The position numbers and the translations under genes were made by a program. Shown here piece after piece: positions 46,867 to 57,967 of a stretch of DNA of 64,000 bases (positions within the stretch are counted from its first letter, which is position 1; each line of letters begins with the position of its first letter). Origin of the DNA: Tetracentron sinense (lineage: Eukaryota > Streptophyta > Magnoliopsida > Trochodendrales > Trochodendraceae); NCBI GenBank assembly GCA_015143295.1, contig CM026571.1, forward strand, positions 6,157,501 through 6,221,500, in the 5' to 3' direction. A model generated the notes under the pieces. It was given only the letters and a program-made list of their open reading frames with translations. It searched no databases and was not told the origin of the DNA.

Positions 46867-49800
46867 ATGTCGGATTCAGGAGAAGGAAGGTGAGTTGTAT
46901 TTCAATGAAAATTGTTCTACTTATGATTTGTCTCTTTAACTATAATTGTCAGTTATACAATCTACTTGCATGGTGATTATCCTTTTAGGTCTACTTCTCC
47001 CCCCAACTTGCAGTTGCCCAGTAGAGGTCGGAGGTCAAGATCGTTGTCTAGGTCAAGGGGGAGGAGTCGCTCCAGGTATACCTATCTAATTTTCAGAAGT
47101 TTGGGGTTTACTGTATGATGTAAATCTATTAATTATCTATTTGAGTAACATATCATAATTATATTACCGATGCTATTTTGGTACTTATCTCCTTTAAATT
47201 TTTTTGGTGCGCATAATGACAGCCGGATATTTTTTTTCCTTCATTATATTGGTACAGGAGTCGAGATTCTGGACGTGCGGGTAATCCTGGAAATAACTTG
47301 TATGTCACAGGCTTATCCACTAGGGTTAATAGCAATGATCTTGAGAAATATTTTGGAAATGAAGGAAAGGTACATGCCCTGCTAATTCAATCCTTAGATT
47401 TAATACAACTCTGTCAAGTTGTCAACACATGAGGTTCGCTCTTGTTGAGCTTGATCGTAGATAATATTAAACACTTTTGATACGTTTTTATGTGTTTTGA
47501 CAATGACTAAAATTCAGTCTTTTTTTATTATATAAATCTTTAGATGAAGCCTCCTTTATGTAACTACACTATATGAAACCCATGGTTTGCATCCATGTTT
47601 CAGGAAATGACAGAAATCCTAAAGAGTGCATCTCTTGTGTTGCACATCAACTAGTGTTTAATTACAGTTTGCAAGAAACCTCCTGTGCTACTTGTCTAAC
47701 TTTACATGGCTGCCCTAAAAAAATAGTTGAGTAGGCCTCGACATAGGAGAGTAGATAAAATAAAAATAACATAATCAAAGGAAAAGCATAATAGGAGGGT
47801 CCATATCTCCCTTAGATAGATGAGGGGTGCGTCTGTGTATGTTCACGTTGCTTAAGGATTGGGTTGTCTCTAGACTCTCTACCAGTTAAAAATAAGGATA
47901 GGGCTGTCATCATCAGAATTTATTGTGGGACGGAAAGGGCTAAATTAGAGAATCTATAAGGTAAGGTTAGGATTATAATCATATTTTACTGTAAAAGTAG
48001 ATGACAATGTGATGTAGACTAGCAGAAGAATAGTCAAACTCAAGAAAGATCAGCCAAAATCACAAAAAATTCCTAATTTGTTAATTTCGGCCAGAGGGTT
48101 ATTTTAGTAATTTTTGCATCCAACTTCCAAAGTAAACTCTTTGGGTGATCTTTGGACTATATACTGCCTTTGATCCAAATTTCAGCTTAATCTGAAAAGT
48201 ATAAATTCCTCAGTCACAGGCTGAAGGATCTGGGACATAATTGGAATTTTGAAAAGTTAAAAAATTTCCAGTATTTCAAATTAAGGCTTCAAGATAGTAA
48301 TGAAAAATCAATTGAAGATTCAATAAGGTTGATTGAACCTCAATTATCAAATCCTAATGAAAAGAAAAGGGTTTTGGTCCAATCCTAGGGTTTAATTAAG
48401 GTGTAGGTTAATCTATGGGTTTCTTCATCTAGGGTGATCAGTGATGTAGCTCAGAATAGAGGTGTAGGTTAATCTATGGTTTTCTTTATCTAGGGTGATC
48501 AGTGATGTAGCTCAGAATAGGGGGTCCGTTTTGTATTTTGATGAACAAAATTTGGAAATTCAAGGTTTCTCTTGTAATTAATGATGTAGGGTCCAAAAAT
48601 TACGGAATAAGCCCTTAACTTATCCATTTTAATATTCAAACTCATTCCTCACTTCAAAGTATTGAATCAATCTTAAAGTTCTCAATTTTGATCAAAGACC
48701 AAAATATCCAAAATAACTCAATGTAGGGTTTTCTCCAAATTTGGGGAGAAACTTAATCCCTTGGAATGTCAAACAATCTAATCAAAACAACTCAAATCTC
48801 CTATTTAAAATGTTGTCCGAAATCAACCCTAAGCATTAGGATTTCAAAAATTGATCTATATGAATAATTGTAGATTTCGGTTATAAGAACTTGATTTTCT
48901 TGAAAAATCAGCAATAGAAATAACGAATAATTCAATAAGATCAACTAATAGACTATGATTAACCAAACTAGAATGATAGATATGGAAAAAGCAAAGTAAA
49001 ATTGCCTTGATTGATCGATGGAGTGAAGAACAATGACTATTGTTCTAGGAGAAATCAAAGATCTCTTTGTAAGAATAATAAGAAGTAAACTTCTCTTCTA
49101 ATTTAGCATTAGAAAAGTTGGAGGGAAATACTCTGCAGGAATTTCTTTGATAATATCAAGTTGTTCTCCTCAATGAGTTACATAACTATTTATTGGGAAA
49201 GAAACCCTAAAACCCTAAATAGTAATAACTAGAATAAGTAAACTACTAGTCCTAATAGCAATCTAACTCTAATGGTAATGGAATAAGTCAACATGACTTG
49301 TTTTTATTAACTTTAGCACTCTAATAGGAAAGTAAATCAATTACTAATTGCTGGAAATTTTGGAAATCCTGTAAAAAAATCAAAATTTATCAAAACTCCT
49401 AAGAAGAAGATTTGGCATATCTCCATAACTAATTATCTAGACTAGAATCATGGGAATGTCGTACCACTTAGGAAGTGGTCCCCTTGCTTGTTGTTGGGCT
49501 GGTTAGACTAGGGTGGGTCCATGTGGGCCCCACTTACATTTATTTATTCTTTTCATCCTCCCATGTCTTCGGACTCTTGTAGAATTTGAATGAGGCTTCT
49601 TTTTCTCTTTTTTCTTCTCTCGGGTTTACATGAAGGTTGATTTGGAGGCCAATCCCAATAGATGTGGATTGGTTGGAATGCGGAGCCATTGTATTTAAGG
49701 GTCCGAATTATTTCAAGCCCGATTTTTTAATAATCAAGACCAATTAAAAGATTGGATTTATTTTTTCCTCTTTGCTCATTTTTGCTCTTGCATTATAGGG

Positions 49801-52800
49801 CTTTCTTCAGAACTCAAGTCTTAAGCAAACTAAGAGTTTCAGATCAAGGGATTACCTTAAAGGAAAGGTGCGGCAACCTCCATTCCAAACTTTGAAACAT
49901 TGTTAAATCTCAAAATCTATTCTCCTTCAAATTTTGGCAATCAAGAACTCTTGATGATTTGTAGTGAAATCTCACAATCACAACATTCAATAACTAATTT
50001 CAGCAATTAGCAGCTATCAACCAAAAAAACAAGAGACTCAGTCTCATTAATTTCAAAAAAAAATCCATTCAACTCTAGCTAACAAAATGATACAGCTACT
50101 TCTATATATAGAGAGCCAAAAGATCTTTTAGAATCATATTTTAACTCAAATTTAGAAACAAAATCCTTTAAAAAGACTCTTATTCTCTTAACTAATTTAG
50201 AGAATATTCTACTTCTAAAAACAAAGAGATCATCTACCACAAATAAAAGACTGATAATTAAAATAAATTTCTAAGGACTCATCTAGAATTTACTATTTAT
50301 AGTAATTCCGAAAATTACTATTTTTAGTGAAAATGAAGGACTCTTAACTAGAACCCCTAATTAAAACAAAAACTAATTAATGGGCTGACTTTTGACTCTT
50401 GACTTATGCCTAAAGTAACATGTTCCAAATTAAAAAGAAGAGGATAGCCCATGTTGTATGGCCCTAAGCTATTGGGTCTAGATATTGCCCATAATAAAAT
50501 TTGTAATTTCCTAGGCTTCTTAATACGATTCAGTTCCCCCATCACAATGGCTACATAAGGCAAGTTGAGGGATAAAGTTAGTGGTTGGCATGTGTGGAAT
50601 CCAGGTATTTCATCCAAAACATTTTTCTTCATATGGAATGCATCTTTGAATAAGATTCTTACTTGTGATTACTTAAAGAATAGATGGTGTAGGATGACTA
50701 ATTGCTATTTTTTGTGCCTTCAAGCGGAAGAGACGATGGATCATTTGCTCTTGCACTGCCCTATTATGGGTGTGATCTGGGGTTATTTTCTATCCTGAGT
50801 AAGTGTGGATTGGGTCTTCTATTCTTCATTTCACAACTTCTTATCCTGTTGGGTCCTTGGTAAGTGTGAATCATAGTTCAAAAACTAAAAAAGTCGACAT
50901 GAAAAATAGCCTGATCGATTAACTCAGAAAACTTGAAAAAACTCGACTCGGTCTAACTTGGAATATATATATATATATATATAAATATGATGGGTGTGAT
51001 CTGGGGATATTTTCTATCCGGAGTAGGGGTGAATTAAGTCTTTCCTTCGTCCTTTCACAGCTTCTTATCCTGCTGGGTTTTGGTTAGTGAAAATAACAAG
51101 CTAAAGGCAGTTTGGGCGGTCCTTCCTGGGGCCATCACGTGGGTCATTTGGAAAGAGCGAAACAAAAGAGTTTTCGAGAACTCTCATTCTTCTGTACATC
51201 GCATTTGCACTCGCATACGCTTATTGGTCTTAGAATGGGCAAGAATTCGACAGGAGGAAGCGAATCTGAGAGTCATCCTGGGTTCACAGTATGCCTCCCT
51301 CAATACAAATGGCTTTTATGCTGCGATTTTGATACCTGCTTATTATGTATTCTTTTGTCTCATCCTGGGTTTACAACCTTGTAAACTCTTTCTTTGTAGT
51401 TCTCTTTGTTTTAAATATGGTTGACCTTACCGATCAAAAAAAAAACTGTTGGTTAAAATGTCCAAATTACGACCAATAAAGTTTAATTTTAAACTTGAGT
51501 TGAACCAAAATCTCCACCGATATATGCCAAAAATTTTATATTTTGCGAAAGATTGTAAAACATTCTGCAAAAAAAAGTGTAATAAAACATATTACATCGG
51601 GGGGATATTTCCCATGGGTGAGGAAAAGATTATATTTCGGCAGAAATTTAAAACAATGCCATTGGCTTCTAGTTTGCAAGTCATGTTTCCTTCTTTAGCC
51701 CATAATACAAGTGGCTGACAGTGAAACCAGTCCACTTGGTTGTGTTCACAACCATTATATGACTAAAAAGAATTTAAAGAAAGATCAACTTAGAGTTGCT
51801 TAATATGCTAGCTATACGGCACTACGAAACAGAATAAGGAGATGATAAAACAGGTAAAGTTAGAAGAAACAAAGAGTTAAAACTCAAAAGCAGAGTCAAA
51901 CTATATAAAAGATTCAAATCCAACAACATAGACCCATTTATTACTGGTCCTAGGTTCTGGCTCTTGGCTTGAACAGGGCCGACCCTGATCTGTTAAATAC
52001 ATGGGAGGGTCTAGGTGTGTCAATGGGTACCTGATTTTCCCAATTACCTAAGCTTACTCAACTCTGATTACTAGGGTATGGATCCAAGAATTGAACATGA
52101 TAACGACTAAGACCCGATTAGGCTATGCTATCTGGTACCTGTCGACTATAAAGCTTTGCAAAAGAACTTTAAGATTTCAAGGATTAAGAGTTATTTTTTT
52201 CCTTTGATTTTCTTATTGCTTGTCTATTGTAATTTTCAAGTTTTGGTGCTTTTTTTATTTATTTTATACAGTCGGGTATTTGGTACCCGATATTTTGATG
52301 GGTTGGGAGTAGAATCGTTTGTTTCACATCCAACCCATGGTATGGGGCATGGATACAGCTGGCCCGAACCCGACCCATTGACACTCCTATAAGGGTCTGG
52401 TCCATTCCAAAATAAATGCAACCAGATCCTAACTCAGGCCAGGTTGGTTAATACCAAGTTATTTGATACTATATTATTAGGTTTTGCACTTGTATATAGA
52501 TTAAGAGAACATTTATGCTTCTTAGATGTTTTCCTAAATAAGTTTGAGCCAAGAACAGATTCAAACTATATTAGTGAAGAAATCATGGTCGTTATACTTT
52601 TTACTTTTTGAATTTAAAAAAGATAATGAGTATCTCTCCCTTGGAAGAAGGAAATCTAAGAAGAAAATGCAATTTTTACTTTTTGAATTGAAAAAAGATA
52701 ATAAGTATCTCTCCCTAGGAAGAAGGAAATCTAAGAAGAAAATGCAAGAGTATAATATATCTTTACTAATATAAAGAGGATGCCCCATGTTCAAAATGTT

Positions 52801-55800
52801 GATGGAATCTCTTGTAATTCCAAAATTACCCTTGCTCTTATCTCATCTTCTTCTCTTTCTTATCTTATATAATGAGCCCTTGAAAACATAGATGAAAATT
52901 TGCAAAATTCCCAACTACCTTATCATAATCATTGTATAAGACAAACACTTAATTGAATGTTTGCTTGATTCCCATACTACCTCTCACTCATCTCTCTATT
53001 AGGCTGGAAATACTCTACGGTTATAACCAGACTCCTTGGAGTCAGGTTACGTCATTGAGGTCGCCATGTGTCCCTTTTAACACTCTTTAACTATGGTTAA
53101 GATTCATCCACCCCTAAGGTTCACCCACTTATCATTGGATTTTAGAAAAAAATATGAAAAAAGAGTAAACAAAAATTAAATTTTTTTCTAAAAACCAAGG
53201 ATAGGTGGGTAAACTCTAGGTGTGGATGAATCTTAACCACAGTTAAGAGGTGTCAAAAGAGACATAGCAACCTCAAGGGCGTAACGAGACTCCGACTGTG
53301 GTTAAGATTCACTGACCCCTAGGGTTCACCCACTCATTCTTGGTTTTTAGAAAAAAAATATATTAATTTCTTTTGAACCTTGGTTAAAATTCACTGACTC
53401 CTAGGATTAATTTTTTTTTTTCATATTTTTCTAAAAACCAAGGATAAGTGGGTGAACCCTAGGGGTGGGTGAATCTTAATCGCAGTTAAGTAGTGTTAAA
53501 AGAGACACATGGCGACCTAAGTGGCGTAATTGGACTCCTCAATCTCTTGGCAAAATGCTCCGAAAGAAAAACGTCTCACCAAGGTCCCGCCTGCCCCCTT
53601 TCTTTGCTATACCCAAAATGTCTCTAAAGCTTTTTGGTTCTTAAAATGTCCCAACATCATATTTCAATAAGCAACGTCTTTCACAATTTTTTTATTCCAA
53701 AATGTCCCTCAAGTTTCTATACCCAAAATATTCTTTTTTTTTCCCGAAATGCCCTCCTAGTGTCCCTCTTCCGAGCCTCTCTCCCCTTCCTTTCTCCCAC
53801 GTGCATCGCACGTGCCACCCACCAGTTAATATATGTGTTTTCTTATTTCTTTTGGCATGTTGGTTTCTTATTTTTGGACAGTGTCATGCTTGTTTAAGTA
53901 GGTTTTAAATGGATCCGACATGGACCAATTACAACCCAGCCCAGATCCAACCATTGTCGAGTCTGGATCCCCTTGGACTAGAACCAGCCCATCCCATGAA
54001 TGGGTCTTTTCGTATAGATTAAAAAAACGGCGCAGATCTGATAATTTATGATCTGCTTCACTACATATAATCCAGGCCCATTTATTAAAATGGTCAGATC
54101 TGGTTCAAGCTGTACCCACCTGGACCTGGACATTTATGGTCTTATTTTGAGTATTCTTTGAAGTTTGGTCTCAGAAAACAGTTTTGGTCGCAGGTTCTGG
54201 AATGCCATCTGGTTACGGATCCTCGCACAAAGGAATCTCGTGGATTCGGATTTGTGACAATGGAAACCGTTGAAGATGCAGACCGCTGTATCAAATATCT
54301 AAACCGTTCGGTGCTTGAAGGTCGATTAATCACAGTGGCGAAGGTATTAATTTCTCTCAGATGGATGTTAATAATTACTGTATACCTAGATTGACTAGTG
54401 ACTAGTTTCATATGTAAGTTTTTTTTTCTTCACTCTGCTCAGATTCAGAAATGTGGCCTGATAACTTTTGGCAGCAGCTCTGGTGTGTGTAGCTCCATCA
54501 AATTCACAATCTAAAACAGTTGAACCTTCCCCATCACGACATGAGCTCTGCCATCGGCATCCCCTTCTCATCAATTCAAATTTGACTTTTTTTGCAGAGG
54601 GTTGTATGCCCTATATTCCTTTTCTTGATAAATAGCATCAGCATGGTTGTTTTATTTGTTTTCTAACTAAAATTTGGAAAAAAATCCAGAGAAGTAGTAA
54701 ACATGTCTTGATGCATTGATTTTTCTGTCTTCTTTGAGTCTTCAATATACTGCTTGGTCCAATCATGGTGGATATCTTACTTATTGAAAATCAAGGGAGG
54801 GATCTCTCTGCTTTCAGTACAATTGCCAACATATGCATTATTTTCAAAGATGGCGGGAGTGATCCTTCGAAATGATGACAATAACCTTGAATTTGTTTAG
54901 ATCCTCCCCTTATATGGGTTATTATCATCATTCTAGAGGACATTCACACCCTTTTTCTTTCTGAAATTCGAAGCAATTTCAGTTAAACAGCAATGTGAGG
55001 AGGCTCTGTAATTCGTTTCATTTCAGTAAGTTGGTGCATTGTCTACTGTACGAAAGATAAAGCAGCTGATGCTATTGAATCAACTGCAATAAGGGCTCAG
55101 TTTTGTTATGTAAATAAATAAATAAAAAACATGCTATTTGATGTCATCCTGCATTATGTATATATGCAGGCAAAAAGGAAGCGAGGGAGGACACCAACTC
55201 CAGGCAGATACCATGGTCTAAAAGACAGAAGAGGTACATACGAGCCAAGTAACAAAAAACGGTGTTTTTTTCAAAAATTCGCGAATTTTTGGGTTGCTGA
55301 AGCATTCGGCATTTAAATCGTGTTTTTATTTATTTTTATTTTTAAAAGCCGTTTTTACAAAATTATTCACGTTTTTTTTACGAATTATTCCCGAACTTTC
55401 CGAATTATTCAAAAAAATTACTTTTTTTGTATATATTTTAATCAAATTGTTCCGTATATTTTTATAATTATTAATTTACTTTTTATTTTTTTTCTGAATT
55501 TTTCCCGAATTTTTCTGAACTTGATCCCTGCCGAATTATTCCCGAACCTCGACTTTGTCACTATGCATACGAGAATCACTCATGGCTGTGTGTATATGGA
55601 AAATGTGTTAAGGATGCATATGATCTAGGCTGGGGTCAGACCATGTCTGGCCTAAAGCCTGATGGGGGTAGACTCAAGCCGGGGTTTGGTGTCATGAACC
55701 AAACCACATGGCATGGGCCGATCTGCAGATGCAAGCCTGGGCCAGATATCGCCAATGGCAACATCATTAATTCTGGGTGTATATGAGCTAGTCTGGGTCA

Positions 55801-56535
55801 GACCAAGCCTGGCCTAGTGCCCTATGGAGGTAGACTTGAGACAGGTCTTGGTTTCACGGGCCAAACCACATGGCCTGGGCCAGTTTGTATATGCAAGCCT
55901 TGGCCAGATATGGCAATGTGCCAATGGCAACATCATTAATAAATGGTATTCACTCTTCACTGTTAGAAGTGAAAAAATCAATGTGAAACCATTCAATAGC
56001 ATACCAGAATGATGTTATTTTTGGCATATATAGTCCAGGATTGAATGGCAAAGTTTATACACAAGCTGAAACCTAAAGTCCCTTTGGGTACCCAAAGGGG
56101 ACCCATCCTTGTAATCATATCTGTACATGCGGTCCACGTGCAGATGGAGTAGGTTGCACCACTCCATAGTATACTACCGGGAAATCTCTTGTGCAAAAGC
56201 GCCTATTTGGATGCTTTTAGATACCTGATCTGCTTCACTTTTTTTTTTATCTATAGCATGGTGAGCTGTCCAAGAAAAGAAAAAGGAGAGAGGTCAGATT
56301 GGCTGGTTGCAGTCATCTGATCAAGTTTATTATTGGATATCATATCTACATGTGATGGATTTTATATTTTACAAGCTCACTATATTCTTAAACACTTAAT
56401 TTAAGAGACTTCTAACTTTCTTTTTCTTTTTATTTGGGCCATAAATATAAAGACCGCAGTCGCAGACGGTCTTGTAGCTATTCACCTCGCAGACGGCAGG
56501 AGAGAGATCATTATTCAAGGTATCGGCAAGGATGA
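46867..56535 (+). CDS. SR45a: SR45a-like serine/arginine-rich splicing factor, 6 coding exons, 172 aa
   Basis: Coding exons: 46867-46889, 46989-47075, 47258-47369, 54194-54343, 55170-55233, 56453-56535, in frame throughout. An untranslated first exon probably ends at the donor near 46201 (AGCAAGGTAAGC). The protein has a short N-terminal RS region (SRGRRSRSLSRSRGRSRSRSR, about 19-39), one RRM with RNP2 LYVTGL at 51-56 and RNP1 RGFGFVTM at 90-97, then the plant transformer-2/SR45a signature KRGRTPTPGRYHGL (128-141), and a short C-terminal RS tail (DRSRRRSCSYSPRRR). Such proteins bind exonic enhancers and bring in U1 and U2AF factors. The tail is shorter than in most SR45a proteins. The RRM is split by a 6.8-kb intron full of transposons. 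The last acceptor (AATATAAAG) is weak, so the final exon is the least certain. Confidence 0.83.
48401..48522. repeat. Tandem duplication of 61 bp in SR45a-like intron 3
   Basis: GTGTAGGTTAATCTATGG... starts at 48401 and again at 48462 and runs through GATGTAGCTCAGAATAG in both, with very few differences. Confidence 0.88.
48526..50540. other. Unclassified transposon-like DNA in intron 3
   Basis: AT-rich, non-coding sequence with several short directly repeated phrases such as AATTTCTCAA- and CTAATAG-type blocks. It looks like untranslated or LTR parts of a retroelement, but I could not identify paired ends. No gene. Confidence 0.3.
50545..51445 (+). mobile_element. LINE 3' fragment (zinc-binding reverse-transcriptase region to poly-A)
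   Basis: The frame at about 50565-50798 reads KVSGWHVWNPGISSKTFFF, then IWNASLNKILTCDYLKNR and AEETMDHLLLHCP. This is the zf-RVT motif of plant L1-type elements, with its C..C...H....C ligands. The frame at 51080-51260 (WAVLPGAITWVIWKERNKRV) is the normal C-terminal continuation. The element ends GATC plus ten A (51436-51445). It lacks endonuclease and reverse transcriptase, so it is a typical 5'-truncated copy. The joint between the two parts carries an insertion with a duplicated block (50766-50862 and 50992-51085). Confidence 0.82.
52012..52389. mobile_element. hAT-type MITE in intron 3
   Basis: TAGGTGTGTCAATGGGT at the left pairs with ACCCATTGACACTCCTA at the right. GGAGGGTC (left) and TAAGGGTC (right) are an eroded 8-bp duplication with 6 of 8 matches. 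Confidence 0.75.
52600..52748. repeat. Tandem duplication of 75 bp next to a Helitron end
   Basis: TTACTTTTTGAATT and TATCTCTCCC...GAAGAAAATGCAA recur with a 75-bp period. The second unit ends about 12 bp before the Helitron at 52760. Confidence 0.88.
53022..53293. mobile_element. Palindromic MITE, family C
   Basis: The left arm ATAACCAGACTCCTTGGAGT, then GTCGCCATGTGTCCC and TAACTATGGTTAAGATTCAT, is mirrored by CTTAACCACAGTTAAGAGGT, then GCAACCTCAAGGGCGTAACG. It lies within the Helitron at 52760-53825. Confidence 0.7.
53294..53540. mobile_element. Palindromic MITE, family C, lacking its outer left arm
   Basis: It begins abruptly at CGACTGTGGTTAAGATTCAC and closes with CACATGGCGACCTAAGTGGC. 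It directly follows the previous copy, as if two copies recombined or one inserted into the other's end. Confidence 0.65.
53826..54193. other. End of intron 3 before the RNP1 exon
   Basis: It contains GGATCCGAC- and CAGATCTGGTT-type repeats suggestive of another degraded hAT MITE (about 53905-54130), then the acceptor TTTGGTCGCAG. Confidence 0.35.
55625..55940. repeat. Tandem duplication, two units of about 160 bp, in intron 5 of the SR45a-like gene
   Basis: CTAGGCTGGGGTCAGACC at 55625 and CTAGTCTGGGTCAGACC at 55788 start units that both run through AAACCACATGGC, GGCCAGATAT and GGCAACATCATTAAT. They are about 85% identical, so older than the other tandem duplications here. The unit is a low-complexity CCTGG/GGCC-rich sequence without coding. 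Confidence 0.82.
56257..56292 (+). other. Possible 36-nt poison cassette exon of the SR45a-like gene
   Basis: CTATAG precedes and GTCAGA follows a 36-base purine-rich segment (GAAAAGAAAAAGGAGAGAG) typical of splicing-enhancer DNA. Joined after exon 5 it would read Ala-Trp-stop. SR genes often carry such exons. There is no transcript evidence here. Confidence 0.3.
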
Positions 56536-57967
56536 TCTCCCTCTCCATATGGTAGGAAGACAGGAGTACTAGGAACTGGAAAGTTCCTTGTCAGCTGGCA
56601 GCAGCAGCAACCCTAGAGCGAATTAAGCTGATCCAAGCCAGAGTGTTCCCATCTCCATACTGTGTATTAACTAATACCCAATATTTGATGTGGATTTGGT
56701 TGCAAAGTGTGAAATTAAGTGCTTGTTGTTCTCTTCTGCAATTTATATCTTAATTCAAACCACCTTAACTCTCTTATCAGTAACATGGTACCCTATTCAA
56801 GTGCAGATTTTTTTTTTTTGGTTAAATATTCAAGTGCAGATTGTGTCTTTGTTTTGCAGATTGCAAATGATGGCCCGGAAACAACTCAAGTCCAACTCCA
56901 GCCAATAGAGTTGGCTGGAATCGGTGCCCATTGATCTGGGTTTTCCTGGCCCATGTGAACCCCAAATGTTCAGCCATCTTCTAGGTAATTAGCTCGATTT
57001 AGTGGGCTTAGAAGAACTTTCCTATTTTTGTACTGTGGTATATCACCTTATGGTCACAAGCATAGAGTATTGATACAGAGGGGGCCTGCTTCCAGCTATG
57101 GACTCTTTTCCATGCTTGGGCTAATGTTTGTTAGTTGAGCTATACGCTCTACAGTAATAAAGTAAGCAAAACATAGTGACTATTTGAATAAAACTTCGTG
57201 AGATAAGGAAACAAAAACCTTAGAATTTCCATTAAAAAATTTCTTAGATAAGTATCTTGGTAACATTAGGAATATCTGAGCTTTGGGGAATGCGAATTTT
57301 CAACTGGGCTAGGGGCTGAAATACCGTCTAAATTCACAAGTTTTCTTTCTGGTGCAATGCAACTGGTTTGGGTGTATGTAAATATAAAACCAACTTGGTA
57401 AAACTTGCCATGTAATATGAACTGCTTAGCGACGACTGATGAGGGTAGCTTGTGAAGGTGGGTCGTGCTGATACTCGGATCAGGGGACTTTCGTTTGAAG
57501 CAACTACTGTACATAAGTAGAACAATAGTGATGAGCTTACCCACAGAGAATGAGCTATTATCATTGTCGTGAGTTCGATAATCTGCCAAAGTAGTATATT
57601 AGTTGTAGTGACAGACTGCTCACATTTTTAGTAGAAAAATGGAAATCCTCCATAATTATACAAATACCCAAACTACACACAAATGAAGCATAGCACTTGC
57701 AACCCCCTCCCACTACATTGAAGTTCCCATGTATATCCCCATTTATGAGTATGGCAACCTTTTCGAATCCCCGACCCACCTTGCACTAGATACCGAGAAT
57801 TCTCAGACTCCTTATTGAATCGAGACAATTATAATTGATTTTTTTTCTTTGAAAGAGCACTCCCCGGTTTTCCTCAGCATAGTTTCCAACTTATTTGAAG
57901 CAAATTATTCTTCACTTCACTAATATAAGAATTCTTATATGGATCAGGATCTCATGCAGTGTGCTAC
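56536..57967. other. Convergent 3' flanks of the SR45a-like and CRCK genes
   Basis: A TTTTGCAG acceptor-like site at about 56852-56860 suggests that the 3' UTR of the SR45a-like gene may be spliced. A T run lies at 56810-56819. Minus-strand frames at 57266-57589 have no recognisable domain and fall in the likely 3' flank of the kinase gene. Confidence 0.4.

Larger units (their letters stand above)
52760..53825 (+). mobile_element. Non-autonomous Helitron (1.07 kb) with two palindromes inside
   Basis: The 5' end TCTTTACTAATATAAAGAGG is preceded by A. The 3' end has a perfect hairpin CACGTGC-ATC-GCACGTG followed by CCACCCACCAG and then T. The ends are of the same family as 22271-22550 and 27110-27763 (CCAG replaces CTAG). 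Two family-C palindromes (53022-53293, 53294-53540) fill the middle. No helicase frame. Confidence 0.75.

Noticed and set aside
52561-52794. Overlapping frames with a repeated LFELKKDN/LSLGRRKSKKK phrase
   Set aside because: They reflect a 75-bp tandem duplication in an intron, not a protein.
57266-57589. A 107-codon minus-strand frame
   Set aside because: It has no domain and lies in the 3' flank of the kinase gene, and a second overlapping frame there is equally long.
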